From positions 1-7,015 of the forward strand of contig JAFPXF010000101.1 in NCBI GenBank assembly GCA_017394765.1: 7,015 nucleotides of DNA, written 5' to 3'. The position numbers were made by a program, and so were the translations under genes. Source of the stretch: Bacteroidales bacterium (GTDB lineage: Bacteria > Bacteroidota > Bacteroidia > Bacteroidales > WCHB1-69). How positions within the stretch are numbered: position 1 is the first letter of the stretch; the number at the start of each line of letters is the position of its first letter. Positions 1 through 5,948 of the stretch are shown here, one piece after another. Under the pieces are notes generated by a model. That model was not told the origin of the DNA and searched no databases. It saw only the letters and a list, made by a program, of their open reading frames with translations.

Positions 1-1
1 G

Positions 2-403
2 CTGATGCTCGCGGGCGCCGACCCCGCCAAGAAGGTCCGCACCCTGCAGAACGACCACGTCACCGTCACGGGTTGGGTGCCCTCCATGACCGACTGCTAC
101 GCCCAATCGCGCATCTTCATCGCCCCGATGCGGTTGGGTACTGGTCTGCAAAACAAGCTGTTGGAGGCTATGGCTATGAAATTGCCGTGCGTCACCTCGC
201 CGTTGGCCGCCAAGCCGCTGGACCCCGCCACCAAGGAAGGGGCCGTCATCGCCTGCAGCACCACCCGCCAATACGTGGACACGCTCGACCGTCTGCTTAC
301 GGACGAGGAGTATTACCAGAATCTTGCGCAAAAAGGCCACGACTTCGTGCACGAACGGTACGATTGGGGAAACGCCACCCGTCAGTTGAACGAGTTGTTT
401 TGA
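2..403 (+). CDS. GT4-family glycosyltransferase, C-terminal part (5' end outside window)
   Basis: This is the C-terminal ~133 residues of a group 1 (GT4, GT-B fold) glycosyltransferase, which transfers a sugar from an activated nucleotide donor onto a glycan or lipid acceptor at the cytoplasmic face. The visible part is the donor-binding Rossmann half. HVTVTGWVPSM is the usual strand and loop before the donor site. The stretch from IAPMRLGTGLQNKLLEAMAMKLP to VTSPLA matches the family's E-x7-E region, where a conserved Glu near LLEAMA contacts the nucleotide sugar. A closing helix (YYQNLAQKGHDFVHERYDW) is typical of the family end. The 'IAPMR.GTGLQNKLLEAMAM' form resembles the subgroup annotated as PEP-CTERM/EpsH-associated sugar transferases. 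The frame is open to the window start, so the true start is upstream. It ends in TGA, 10 nt before a 28-bp palindrome. Acceptor and pathway cannot be told; surface polysaccharide synthesis is a guess. Confidence 0.85.
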   Translation: MMLAGADPAKKVRTLQNDHVTVTGWVPSMTDCYAQSRIFIAPMRLGTGLQNKLLEAMAMKLPCVTSPLAAKPLDPATKEGAVIACSTTRQYVDTLDRLLTDEEYYQNLAQKGHDFVHERYDWGNATRQLNELF

Positions 404-413
404 TTGTTTTCCC

Positions 414-441
414 GTAGAGACGCGCCATGGCACGTCTCTAC
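414..441. repeat. 28-bp palindrome, GCCATGGC-core type, intergenic copy 1
   Basis: The arms GTAGAGACG and CGTCTCTAC pair exactly around a GCCATGGC centre. One base pair (position 10 versus 19) is a C/A mismatch that gives the copy an orientation. The exact reverse complement occurs at 3237-3264. It starts 10 nt after the glycosyltransferase stop codon. It could fold as a strong RNA hairpin downstream of that gene, but no T-run follows (next bases ATATGCG), so it is not a classical intrinsic terminator. Related copies occur throughout the window. Confidence 0.93.
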
Positions 442-571
442 ATATGCGAGGACGCAAATGCCTCCATACAAAAAACACCCCTTTTCTGCACAAAATGTGT
501 TAAGAAAAGATAATAATGCATTAAAACGGAAGATAATGGGGAGATAGTGGTCAAAATTCCAAAGAAAATCG

Positions 572-580
572 TACCTTTGC
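572..580 (+). promoter_or_regulatory. Bacteroidota -7 promoter element upstream of mutS
   Basis: TACCTTTGC fits the Bacteroidota primary sigma -7 consensus TAnnTTTG. It lies 18 nt before the mutS ATG, implying a very short leader. No clear -33 TTG box is visible at the expected distance upstream. There is no strong Shine-Dalgarno, only a weak GAGAAG just before the ATG; weak ribosome binding sites are usual in this phylum. Confidence 0.7.
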
Positions 581-598
581 CGTCTTAAAATTGAGAAG

Positions 599-3223
599 AT
601 GGAAAAGTGTGCTGAGACCCCTCTGATGAGGCAGTATAACCAATTCAAGGCCAAACATCCCGATGCCATTTTACTGTTCCGGGTGGGGGATTTTTACGAG
701 ACTTACGGCGAAGACGCCATCAAATCGTCCAAGATTTTAGGTATCACGCTAACCCGTCACGGGAAAGGCGCGTCACAGACCGAGCTGGCGGGATTTCCCC
801 ACCACGCCCTCGACACGTACCTGCCGCGGCTCGTGCGCGCCGGCTACCGCGTGGCCATCTGCGAACAACTCGAAGATCCCAAACTCACCAAAACCCTCGT
901 GAAACGCGGTATCATTGAGTTAGTTACGCCCGGCGTCTCCATCAACGACAAGGTGCTCGAACAGCGCGAGAACAACTTCCTCGCCGCCATCCATCTTACC
1001 GACAAACAGAGCGGCATCGCCTTCCTCGACATCTCCACCGGCGAGTTTTACATCGCCGAAGGCAACTACGAATACCTCGACAAGCTCTTCCAGAACTTCA
1101 AACCCATGGAGTTGGTCATCCAGAAGGGCAAAACGCAGGCCTTCAAGCAGAATTTCGGAGAGAAGATGCTGCTCACCCAGCTCGACGACTGGGTTTTCAA
1201 AACCGACTACACCCGCGAACTGCTGACCAAGCACTTCCACACCAAATCGCTCAAGGGTTTCGGCGTGGAAGACCTGCCGCTCGGCATCATCGCTGCTGGC
1301 GCCGCCCTCCATTACATCTACGAAACGCAGAACCATAAAATACAGCATATCACCAAGATAAGTCGCATTCAAGAGGATCTCTACGTTTGGCTCGACAAGT
1401 TTACCATCCGAAACCTCGAACTGATCCACTCGTCCAACGAGAACGCCGTCACCCTGCTCGACGTGCTCGACGAGACCCAAACCCCGATGGGTTCCCGTAT
1501 GCTGCGCAAATGGATTCTTATGCCGCTGAAGGAGAAGTCGCTCATCGACAAGCGTCTTTCCGTGGTAGAGTATCTTATTAACAATCAGGATTTTACCTGC
1601 CAGTTAACCGACATTCTCAAGCAGATGGGCGACTTGGAGCGTATGGTCTCGAAGATCGCCACGGGCAAGATCAACCCGCGCGAGGCATTGCAGTTGGCCA
1701 CCTCCCTGCGCGCCGCCGAACAGCTGAAAGCCCTCTGCGAGAAAGCGCAATCGCCTATCCTGAAAGAAATTGCCGACAAGCTCAACCCCTGCGTGAACGT
1801 CTGCAAGCGCATCGAGAAGGAGATTCGCGAAGACCCGCCGGTGGTGCCGAGCAAGGGCGGCATCTTCCAGCGCGGTGTCAATGCAGAACTCGATGAACTC
1901 ACCGACCTGGCCACTAACAGTCGCGGCATCCTCGCCGACATCCAGCAGCGCGAAGCCGAGAAAACCGGCATCAACTCGCTGAAAATCGGCTTCAACAACG
2001 TCTTCGGCTATTACCTTGAGGTGACGAACACTTACAAGTCGAAGGTGCCGGCGGAGTGGACCCGCAAGCAGACCCTCACCGGCAGCGAACGCTATATCAC
2101 CGAGGAACTTAAGGAGCTGGAAACCAAAATATTGACCGCCCAAGAGAAGATTCTCGAAATCGAGGTTCGGCTCTATAACGAGTTGGTGGTCAGTCTCGCC
2201 GACTACATCCCTATCATCCAGAACAACGCCCGTCTCGCCGCCCGCCTCGATGTGCTCAACGCCTTCGCCTACTGCGCCGTGCAGTACCAATACACCAAGC
2301 CGGCCATCAGCAACTTCCAAAGCATCGACATCAAGGACGGCCGTCACCCGGTGATCGAGCGGCAGCTCCCGCCCGAGGAGCCCTACATCGCCAACGACAT
2401 CCACTTGGACACGGACAAACAGCAGATTATCGTGATTACCGGTCCGAACATGTCGGGTAAGTCGGCGTTACTGCGGCAGACCGCCCTCATCACGCTGATG
2501 GCGCAGATGGGCTGCTACGTGCCCGCCCGCGAGTGCACCATCGGCATCGTCGATAAGATCTTCACCCGCGTGGGTGCCTCCGACAACATCTCCACCGGCG
2601 AATCCACTTTCATGGTCGAGATGAACGAGACCGCCAACATCCTCAATAACGTCACCAACCGAAGTCTCGTGCTTTTGGACGAAATCGGCAGGGGCACAAG
2701 TACTTACGACGGTATCTCCATCGCGTGGTCCATCGCCGAGTACCTGCACGAAAACCCGCTCCACCACGCCAAGGTGCTGTTCGCCACGCACTACCACGAG
2801 CTCAACGACATGGCCGCGCAGTTCCCCCGCATCAAGAACTACCACGTGTCGGTGAAGGAGCTCGACAACAAGGTCTATTTCCTGCGCAAGCTGGAAGAGG
2901 GCGGCAGCGAGCACAGTTTCGGCATCCACGTGGCCCGCATGGCCGGCATGCCTCCCGCCGTGCTGCGCCGCGCCGAAGAGATTCTCAAGCAGCTCGAAGA
3001 TTCCCGCGCCCGCCGCGAAGAAAAGGGCGAGGAGGTACATATCGAGAAGCCCAAGGACGACAGCTACCAGCTGAGTTTCATCAACTTGGACGACCCGCTG
3101 CTCCTCGAAGTCAAAGAGACCATCGTCGGTTTGGACATCAACAGTCTCACGCCGGTGGAGGCGCTGATGAAACTGAATGAGATTCAGGGGCTGCTGACGG
3201 GGAAAAAAGGCAATAGGCAATAG
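599..3223 (+). CDS. mutS: DNA mismatch repair protein MutS
   Basis: MutS recognises base mismatches and small loops behind the replication fork and, as an ATP-driven clamp, recruits MutL to start excision repair. The 874 residues are the full length expected of MutS1. The N-terminal mismatch-binding domain shows GDFYE (Phe32 stacks on the mismatch, Glu34 contacts it). The connector, lever and clamp domains fill the middle. The C-terminal ABC-type ATPase has Walker A GPNMSGKSA (about 615-623), the STGESTFMVEM signature (from about 666), Walker B LVLLDEIGRG (Asp694-Glu695) and the ATHYHEL switch histidine region (729-735). GPNMSGKSA instead of the commoner GPNMGGKST is, from memory, usual in Bacteroidota. 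The tail carries the helix-turn-helix dimerisation region (LTPVEALMKLNEIQGLL). The ATG at 599 lies directly after a -7 promoter element and gives the normal N-terminus (TPLMRQY). Oddity: the final residues GNRQ and the stop are encoded by a heptamer repeat array. No mutL is in the window. Confidence 0.98.
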   Translation: MEKCAETPLMRQYNQFKAKHPDAILLFRVGDFYETYGEDAIKSSKILGITLTRHGKGASQTELAGFPHHALDTYLPRLVRAGYRVAICEQLEDPKLTKTLVKRGIIELVTPGVSINDKVLEQRENNFLAAIHLTDKQSGIAFLDISTGEFYIAEGNYEYLDKLFQNFKPMELVIQKGKTQAFKQNFGEKMLLTQLDDWVFKTDYTRELLTKHFHTKSLKGFGVEDLPLGIIAAGAALHYIYETQNHKIQHITKISRIQEDLYVWLDKFTIRNLELIHSSNENAVTLLDVLDETQTPMGSRMLRKWILMPLKEKSLIDKRLSVVEYLINNQDFTCQLTDILKQMGDLERMVSKIATGKINPREALQLATSLRAAEQLKALCEKAQSPILKEIADKLNPCVNVCKRIEKEIREDPPVVPSKGGIFQRGVNAELDELTDLATNSRGILADIQQREAEKTGINSLKIGFNNVFGYYLEVTNTYKSKVPAEWTRKQTLTGSERYITEELKELETKILTAQEKILEIEVRLYNELVVSLADYIPIIQNNARLAARLDVLNAFAYCAVQYQYTKPAISNFQSIDIKDGRHPVIERQLPPEEPYIANDIHLDTDKQQIIVITGPNMSGKSALLRQTALITLMAQMGCYVPARECTIGIVDKIFTRVGASDNISTGESTFMVEMNETANILNNVTNRSLVLLDEIGRGTSTYDGISIAWSIAEYLHENPLHHAKVLFATHYHELNDMAAQFPRIKNYHVSVKELDNKVYFLRKLEEGGSEHSFGIHVARMAGMPPAVLRRAEEILKQLEDSRARREEKGEEVHIEKPKDDSYQLSFINLDDPLLLEVKETIVGLDINSLTPVEALMKLNEIQGLLTGKKGNRQ

Positions 3224-3236
3224 GTAACAGGCAATA
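3209..3236 (+). repeat. Heptamer tandem array, four units, overlapping the mutS stop codon
   Basis: The units are GGCAATA, GGCAATA, GGTAACA and GGCAATA (consensus GGYAAYA), 28 bp in all. The mutS stop codon TAG (3221-3223) lies inside unit 2/3, so the last four residues of MutS (GNRQ) come from the repeat. The array abuts the palindrome starting at 3237 with no gap. The Y/Y variation resembles the GCYAAYA array at 5949-5976. Confidence 0.88.
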
Positions 3237-3264
3237 GTAGAGACGTGCCATGGCGCGTCTCTAC
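3237..3264. repeat. 28-bp palindrome, GCCATGGC-core type, intergenic copy 2
   Basis: This copy is the exact reverse complement of the 414-441 copy (28 of 28). Its single non-Watson-Crick position is T opposite G, which would be a G-U wobble in RNA read on the + strand. It lies 13 nt after the mutS stop and 6 nt before the stop of the convergent DUF2807 gene, a position where a two-way hairpin could separate convergent transcripts. There is no T-run on either side. Confidence 0.93.
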
Positions 3265-3270
3265 AATCTG

Positions 3271-4137
3271 TCATTCCCGAACAATTTTCCCACCACCATG
3301 AATGGTGACCTTCCCGATTCTGTTTTTCTGTGTCAAGTAGGCAGTGTCCGTGACGGTGGCTATGATGTTACCGATACCGTTTTGCGTGATGTGTGCGGTT
3401 TTCACCTTTAATATGTTTGCCCGCACATTTCCGCAGCCGCTGTTCACCAAGGTCATGTTGTCGGCTTTCCCAGACAATGTGACGTTTCCTGTTCCGCGGA
3501 TCATCAGCTGCAAATCGCCGACAGACAGTTTTTTTAGGTCGATGTCACCCGTACCCAAATTCTGAATCTTCATGCTTGATGTAACGTTTTGAAGCATTTT
3601 TATGTTCATATTGCCCGCGCCGGAGTTTTGGATGGTCACGCTGTTGGGGCACATATACGACACGTCAATATTACCCGTGCCTCTGCACTGCAAAACCAGA
3701 TCCTTTTCCACCACCAAACAGTCGCTTTTGAAGTTGCCAGTACCTTTAGTCGTGAGGGTGAAATACTCCTCTTTCACCGAAAGGACAGTCACATTGCCAG
3801 TACCTTTCATGACCACCTCGCTCAAATGCGGTGTGTAAATGGTGACAGTGATGTGAGGACTGTTATAGGAAAAGCCTCGTTTCATGGAGATGGTGAGAAC
3901 GCCGTTCTCCACTTCGGTGAGAACGAACTCCATCAGGTTGTTGTCTGCTGTCACTTCGGCACAGGATTTCTCGTTTTTTATTATGGTGACATCCACCGTG
4001 GAGGGGGAGTTTACAGAGGTGAACGCTTCAAGTTCACGATGTTGGGCTATGACCTTTCCACTTCCCGTAATGGTGTTTTGAGCGACTAAGGTACTTGTTG
4101 TCAATAAGATGGCAATGATTAATATTGACTTTTTCAT
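3271..4137 (-). CDS. Secreted head-GIN/DUF2807 family protein with 20-residue GxGN repeats
   Basis: The product is a predicted exported protein of 288 residues, of unknown function, of the 'putative auto-transporter adhesin, head GIN' (DUF2807) type common in Bacteroidota. Residues 1-20 (MKKSILIIAILLTTSTLVAQ) are a clear signal peptide with a likely cleavage near VAQ-N; no lipobox Cys is seen. The body is a ladder of G-x-G-N/D turns at about residues 112, 132, 153, 173, 195, 215, 234 and 254, a period of 19-22 residues. This suggests stacked parallel beta-helix rungs, each closing on a Gly-Asn turn. An upstream in-frame ATG (4159-4161) would add eight residues before MKK and spoil the signal peptide, so the start at 4137 is preferred. 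Codon use is visibly less GC-biased than in mutS or the sigma genes. It is convergent with mutS; the sigma-WG gene lies upstream on the same strand across a repeat-rich spacer. The adhesin name is only a family label. Confidence 0.88.
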   Translation of the reverse strand: MKKSILIIAILLTTSTLVAQNTITGSGKVIAQHRELEAFTSVNSPSTVDVTIIKNEKSCAEVTADNNLMEFVLTEVENGVLTISMKRGFSYNSPHITVTIYTPHLSEVVMKGTGNVTVLSVKEEYFTLTTKGTGNFKSDCLVVEKDLVLQCRGTGNIDVSYMCPNSVTIQNSGAGNMNIKMLQNVTSSMKIQNLGTGDIDLKKLSVGDLQLMIRGTGNVTLSGKADNMTLVNSGCGNVRANILKVKTAHITQNGIGNIIATVTDTAYLTQKNRIGKVTIHGGGKIVRE

Positions 4138-4158
4138 TGTATTTGGTTTTTGTTTGGA

Positions 4159-4250
4159 CATAAATTATCACAAATTAACATAAATCACCATGAATTATTC
4201 ATAAATGGCCATAAATTAGCATAAATGGTCATGAATTTATTATAAATTTT
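4159..4250. repeat. AT-rich direct repeats with 10-bp period (CATAAATnnn)
   Basis: Eight or nine units start at 4159, 4169, 4179, 4189, 4200, 4210, 4220, 4230 and (degenerate) 4241. Each begins CATAAAT, CATGAAT or CACAAAT followed by three variable bases; the spacing is 10 bp with two 11-bp steps. Looser relatives (AATTCGTGG, TAATTCATG) continue to about 4285, into the 3' end of the sigma-WG gene. Units in step with one helical turn may give curved DNA. The tract occupies the leader region of the DUF2807 gene on the complement strand. No convincing -7 promoter element is seen in it. Confidence 0.75.
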
Positions 4251-4268
4251 TGATTAATTCGTGGATTT

Positions 4269-5657
4269 TTATGGTAATTCATGTTGAATTTTAATTAATT
4301 CTGACTTTTTGTGCGTCACGGGCACCACCTCCTTGCCGGCAGTGTTGATGAAGCCGTAGAAGTTTCCTTTACGCACGAGGGCACAGCGGTCGCGATACCG
4401 CCCGAACTTGCCGATGTCGTCGTATTGCGGGGCGACCACCTCCTTGCCGGTGCTATCCACAAACCCCTTGAACCCGAATATCTCCACCATTGCCCAGCCG
4501 GTCCGGTATTCGTCAAACGGCTGTATGTCCGTGTATTTCGGATATGCGACCACGGTCCCGTGTGCGTCCTTGAGACCGTAGAAGCCGTTGCGCTCGAACT
4601 TCTTCAGGCTATGATGCGAAGGTAGAGACGTTTCATGAAACGTCTCTACTACGTTGGATACGGGCGTTTCGGGCAATGGTGAAACAGATGATTCGGTTCC
4701 TTTTACTTGCTGTTCAGGATATGGGGGTTCGGCGGCGGACGCGGGAATGGCGGACGCGATGAATCGCGTCCCTACGACGGCGGTATCGTTGTTTACATGC
4801 GTGGAATCGGAATCGGCTGCAACACACGTGGTTACCACCGTTTTCTGCGGGGTCGGGCCAGCGGGTGTGGGTGCGGGTTGCGCCTGATACGCGATGACGG
4901 ATCCCGTCACGGCGGTGGCGACCACGCCTGTGGCTATGGCGGGGGCTTTGGCAGCGGTGACGGCCATCCAGACGCCCGGCTTCGGGGCTGCGGTCCAGTT
5001 GACAGCGGACAAGGGCGACGGCCCGGCAGGCGACAACGCCAGATATTTCAGCTTCGCACGGCAAAGACGGTCGATGGCGTGCGATTTCCAAGGGAGAAAA
5101 GGGAGCAGTATCATAAGTCCAGATTTTTTGTGGTGGACAAGGTTGTTCAAGGCGATTTGCAGCTTCGCCCGCGCCTCTGAAAGGTAGCGTTTCGAGCTGC
5201 GCACCCCGATTTGCAATGCCTCCGCGATTTTCGCATGAGATTGGTTCTCAAAAACATACAGGTTGAAAACGGTCCGTTGTTTGTCGGGCAGGGCGCAGAT
5301 GGCATCGAGGATTTCGGATTCGGTGAGGTCAGATTCGGTGATGCATGTTTCATGAAGCGTCTCTACAACGTCGGATTCGGACGCGATAAATCGCGTCCCC
5401 ACGGTATCGTCATCCATCGACAGAAATTGAGGTTGCCGCCGCAGGTAATCCATCGTGGTGTTGAGGTTGATGCGCATCAGCCAGCCGTCGAAACTGCCGA
5501 GGCGACGATAGGTTCCGGACTTCTCGATGGCCTTGAGGAACGCCTCGTGCGCGAGGTCTTCGGCCACCGCGCGGTCGCCCACATAGCGGCAGCACATCCC
5601 GACCATCTTCGCGATGTTTCGCTGGTATGCCTTTGTCCAAAACTGTTTCGCCTGCAT
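4269..5657 (-). CDS. ECF sigma factor fused to a transmembrane segment and WG repeats
   Basis: A 462-residue fusion. Residues ~5-74 are sigma-70 region 2 (AEDLAHEAFLKAIE, then SFDGWLMRINLNTTMDYLRR), which binds core RNA polymerase and the -10 region. Residues ~115-168 are region 4 (LPDKQRTVFNLYVFENQSHAKIAEALQIGVRSSKRYL...), the -35-reading helix-turn-helix. Then come a basic/hydrophobic stretch (KKSGLMILLPFLPW), AIDRLCRAKL, which recalls the start of Bacteroidota anti-sigma-like proteins, and a probable membrane helix at ~237-257. A Pro/Thr/Ser-rich linker (~258-350) follows, then three WG-type repeats (~354-450; YGLKDAHG, FKGFVDSTGKEVVAPQYDDI, YGFINTAGKEVV). Typical ECF factors have under 200 residues. 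The topology suggests a cytoplasmic sigma half and an extracytoplasmic WG half; signal-dependent release is inference. Four palindromic elements are read in frame (residues ~86-93, 98-105, 295-302, 337-345). The last ~12 residues come from AT-rich repeat sequence, and repeat 3 may be cut short. The ATG follows a -7 element by about 25 nt. Confidence 0.88.
   Translation of the reverse strand: MQAKQFWTKAYQRNIAKMVGMCCRYVGDRAVAEDLAHEAFLKAIEKSGTYRRLGSFDGWLMRINLNTTMDYLRRQPQFLSMDDDTVGTRFIASESDVVETLHETCITESDLTESEILDAICALPDKQRTVFNLYVFENQSHAKIAEALQIGVRSSKRYLSEARAKLQIALNNLVHHKKSGLMILLPFLPWKSHAIDRLCRAKLKYLALSPAGPSPLSAVNWTAAPKPGVWMAVTAAKAPAIATGVVATAVTGSVIAYQAQPAPTPAGPTPQKTVVTTCVAADSDSTHVNNDTAVVGTRFIASAIPASAAEPPYPEQQVKGTESSVSPLPETPVSNVVETFHETSLPSHHSLKKFERNGFYGLKDAHGTVVAYPKYTDIQPFDEYRTGWAMVEIFGFKGFVDSTGKEVVAPQYDDIGKFGRYRDRCALVRKGNFYGFINTAGKEVVPVTHKKSELIKIQHELP
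4622..4649 (-). repeat. 28-bp perfect palindrome, TTTCATGAAA core, in frame in the sigma-WG gene
   Basis: Arms GTAGAGACG and CGTCTCTAC enclose TTTCATGAAA, and all 14 base pairs match. Read in the gene it encodes VETFHETSL (residues ~337-345), in the linker between the membrane helix and the WG repeats. About 14 bp of similarity to the copy at 5339-5366 continue beyond the arm on the high-coordinate side (ACGTYGGATWCGG). Confidence 0.92.
4748..4775 (-). repeat. Palindromic element, CGATGAATCG core, in frame in the sigma-WG gene
   Basis: GGACGCGAT and ATCGCGTCC pair across a two-base centre (4752-4771), followed by CTAC. The other outer arm is degenerate. On the gene strand it reads GTAGGGACGCGATTC..., encoding VGTRFIAS (residues ~295-302) in the post-membrane linker. 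The same peptide recurs at residues 86-93. Confidence 0.85.
5339..5366 (-). repeat. Degenerate palindromic element, CATGAA core, in frame between sigma regions 2 and 4
   Basis: The half GTTTCATGAAGCGTCTCTAC is intact; the other arm is eroded (TGATGCAT in place of GTAGAGAC). On the gene strand it encodes VETLHETC (residues ~98-105) in the linker joining sigma regions 2 and 4. It keeps the same reading phase as the perfect copy at 4622-4649. Confidence 0.8.
5379..5402 (-). repeat. Palindromic element, CGATAAATCG core, in frame between sigma regions 2 and 4
   Basis: GGACGCGAT and ATCGCGTCC pair across a two-base AA centre (5379-5398), followed by CCAC. It encodes VGTRFIAS (residues ~86-93) and lies 12 nt from the element at 5339-5366. 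The second pair of elements in this gene (4622 and 4748) has the same order, with the VGTRFIAS type first on the gene strand. A short DNA match (ACGATACCG) also precedes both VGTRFIAS copies. Confidence 0.85.
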
Positions 5658-5681
5658 TTTTCGCTCTTTTACAATGATGAC

Positions 5682-5690
5682 GCAAAAGTA
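5682..5690 (-). promoter_or_regulatory. Bacteroidota -7 promoter element for the sigma-WG gene
   Basis: The complement strand reads TACTTTTGC, a full match to TAnnTTTG, 24 nt upstream of the ATG. The surrounding 15 bases (5677-5691, GTACTTTTGCGTCAT) match the promoter of the divergent paralog (5883-5897) at 14 of 15 positions. No -33 box was recognised. Confidence 0.65.
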
Positions 5691-5707
5691 CGAAAAAGGG
5701 CCAAATG

Positions 5708-5799
5708 GAGACTTAAGATTTGAGACTTGAGACTTTTTGCCTCAGAAGAAACAGCTTCGACAAATCCCAACGTCTCAAGTCTTATGTCTTAAGTCTTGT
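5708..5799. repeat. Long inverted repeat built from two four-unit heptamer arrays
   Basis: This fills the middle of the 327-nt divergent spacer (5658-5984). Left arm: GAGACTT, AAGATTT, GAGACTT, GAGACTT (5708-5735). Right arm: GTCTCAA, GTCTTAT, GTCTTAA, GTCTTGT (5772-5799). Positions 5709-5733 and 5772-5796 are reverse complements over 25 bp apart from about four central bases, with a 38-nt loop. It could form a cruciform or an RNA hairpin. It lies between the two divergent -7 elements, outside any predicted transcript that starts from them. No gene is visible in this spacer. Confidence 0.85.
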
Positions 5800-5883
5800 A
5801 ACTTAAAAAGATGTAATAACGTGTGCCGAAGACATTTACAAAAAAGACAACACAAGGACATTCACCGCACCGTAACCTTTTTG

Positions 5884-5892
5884 TATTTTTGC
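5884..5892 (+). promoter_or_regulatory. Bacteroidota -7 promoter element for the second sigma gene
   Basis: TATTTTTGC matches TAnnTTTG. The following GTCAT is shared with the divergent promoter at 5677-5691. The leader to the ATG at 5985 would be about 85-90 nt and contains the heptamer array at 5949-5976. No -33 box was recognised. Confidence 0.65.
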
Positions 5893-5948
5893 GTCATATT
5901 TGAATAGAGGAATTAAGCAATATAGTGTGTGAATAGTGATTTGTTGAT

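Noticed and set aside
414..441. Palindrome as a classical rho-independent terminator (same for 3237-3264)
   Set aside because: The stem is strong and well placed, but no T-run follows on either strand, so only a non-classical hairpin role is possible.
382..669. Complement-strand open frame crossing the palindrome and the mutS start
   Set aside because: It covers the mutS promoter and the ends of two real genes, and no family is recognised. The VETCHGAS-like peptide only reflects the palindrome.
414..3264. mutS as cargo of a composite transposon bounded by the inverted palindromes
   Set aside because: There is no transposase and no visible target duplication, and the palindromes are a common repeat here rather than specific ends.
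2468..3274. Long open frame on the complement strand of mutS (268 codons), and others at 920-1480 and 1604-2404
   Set aside because: They overlap a clear mutS reading frame. Strong C-ending codon bias in mutS keeps the antisense frames open, and the translations have no recognisable domain.
4707..5180. Open frames on the + strand across the sigma-WG gene (also 5211-5723 and 4311-4625)
   Set aside because: They are antisense to a gene with clear sigma and WG domains. The products are Gly/Arg-rich low-complexity, as expected from shadow frames.
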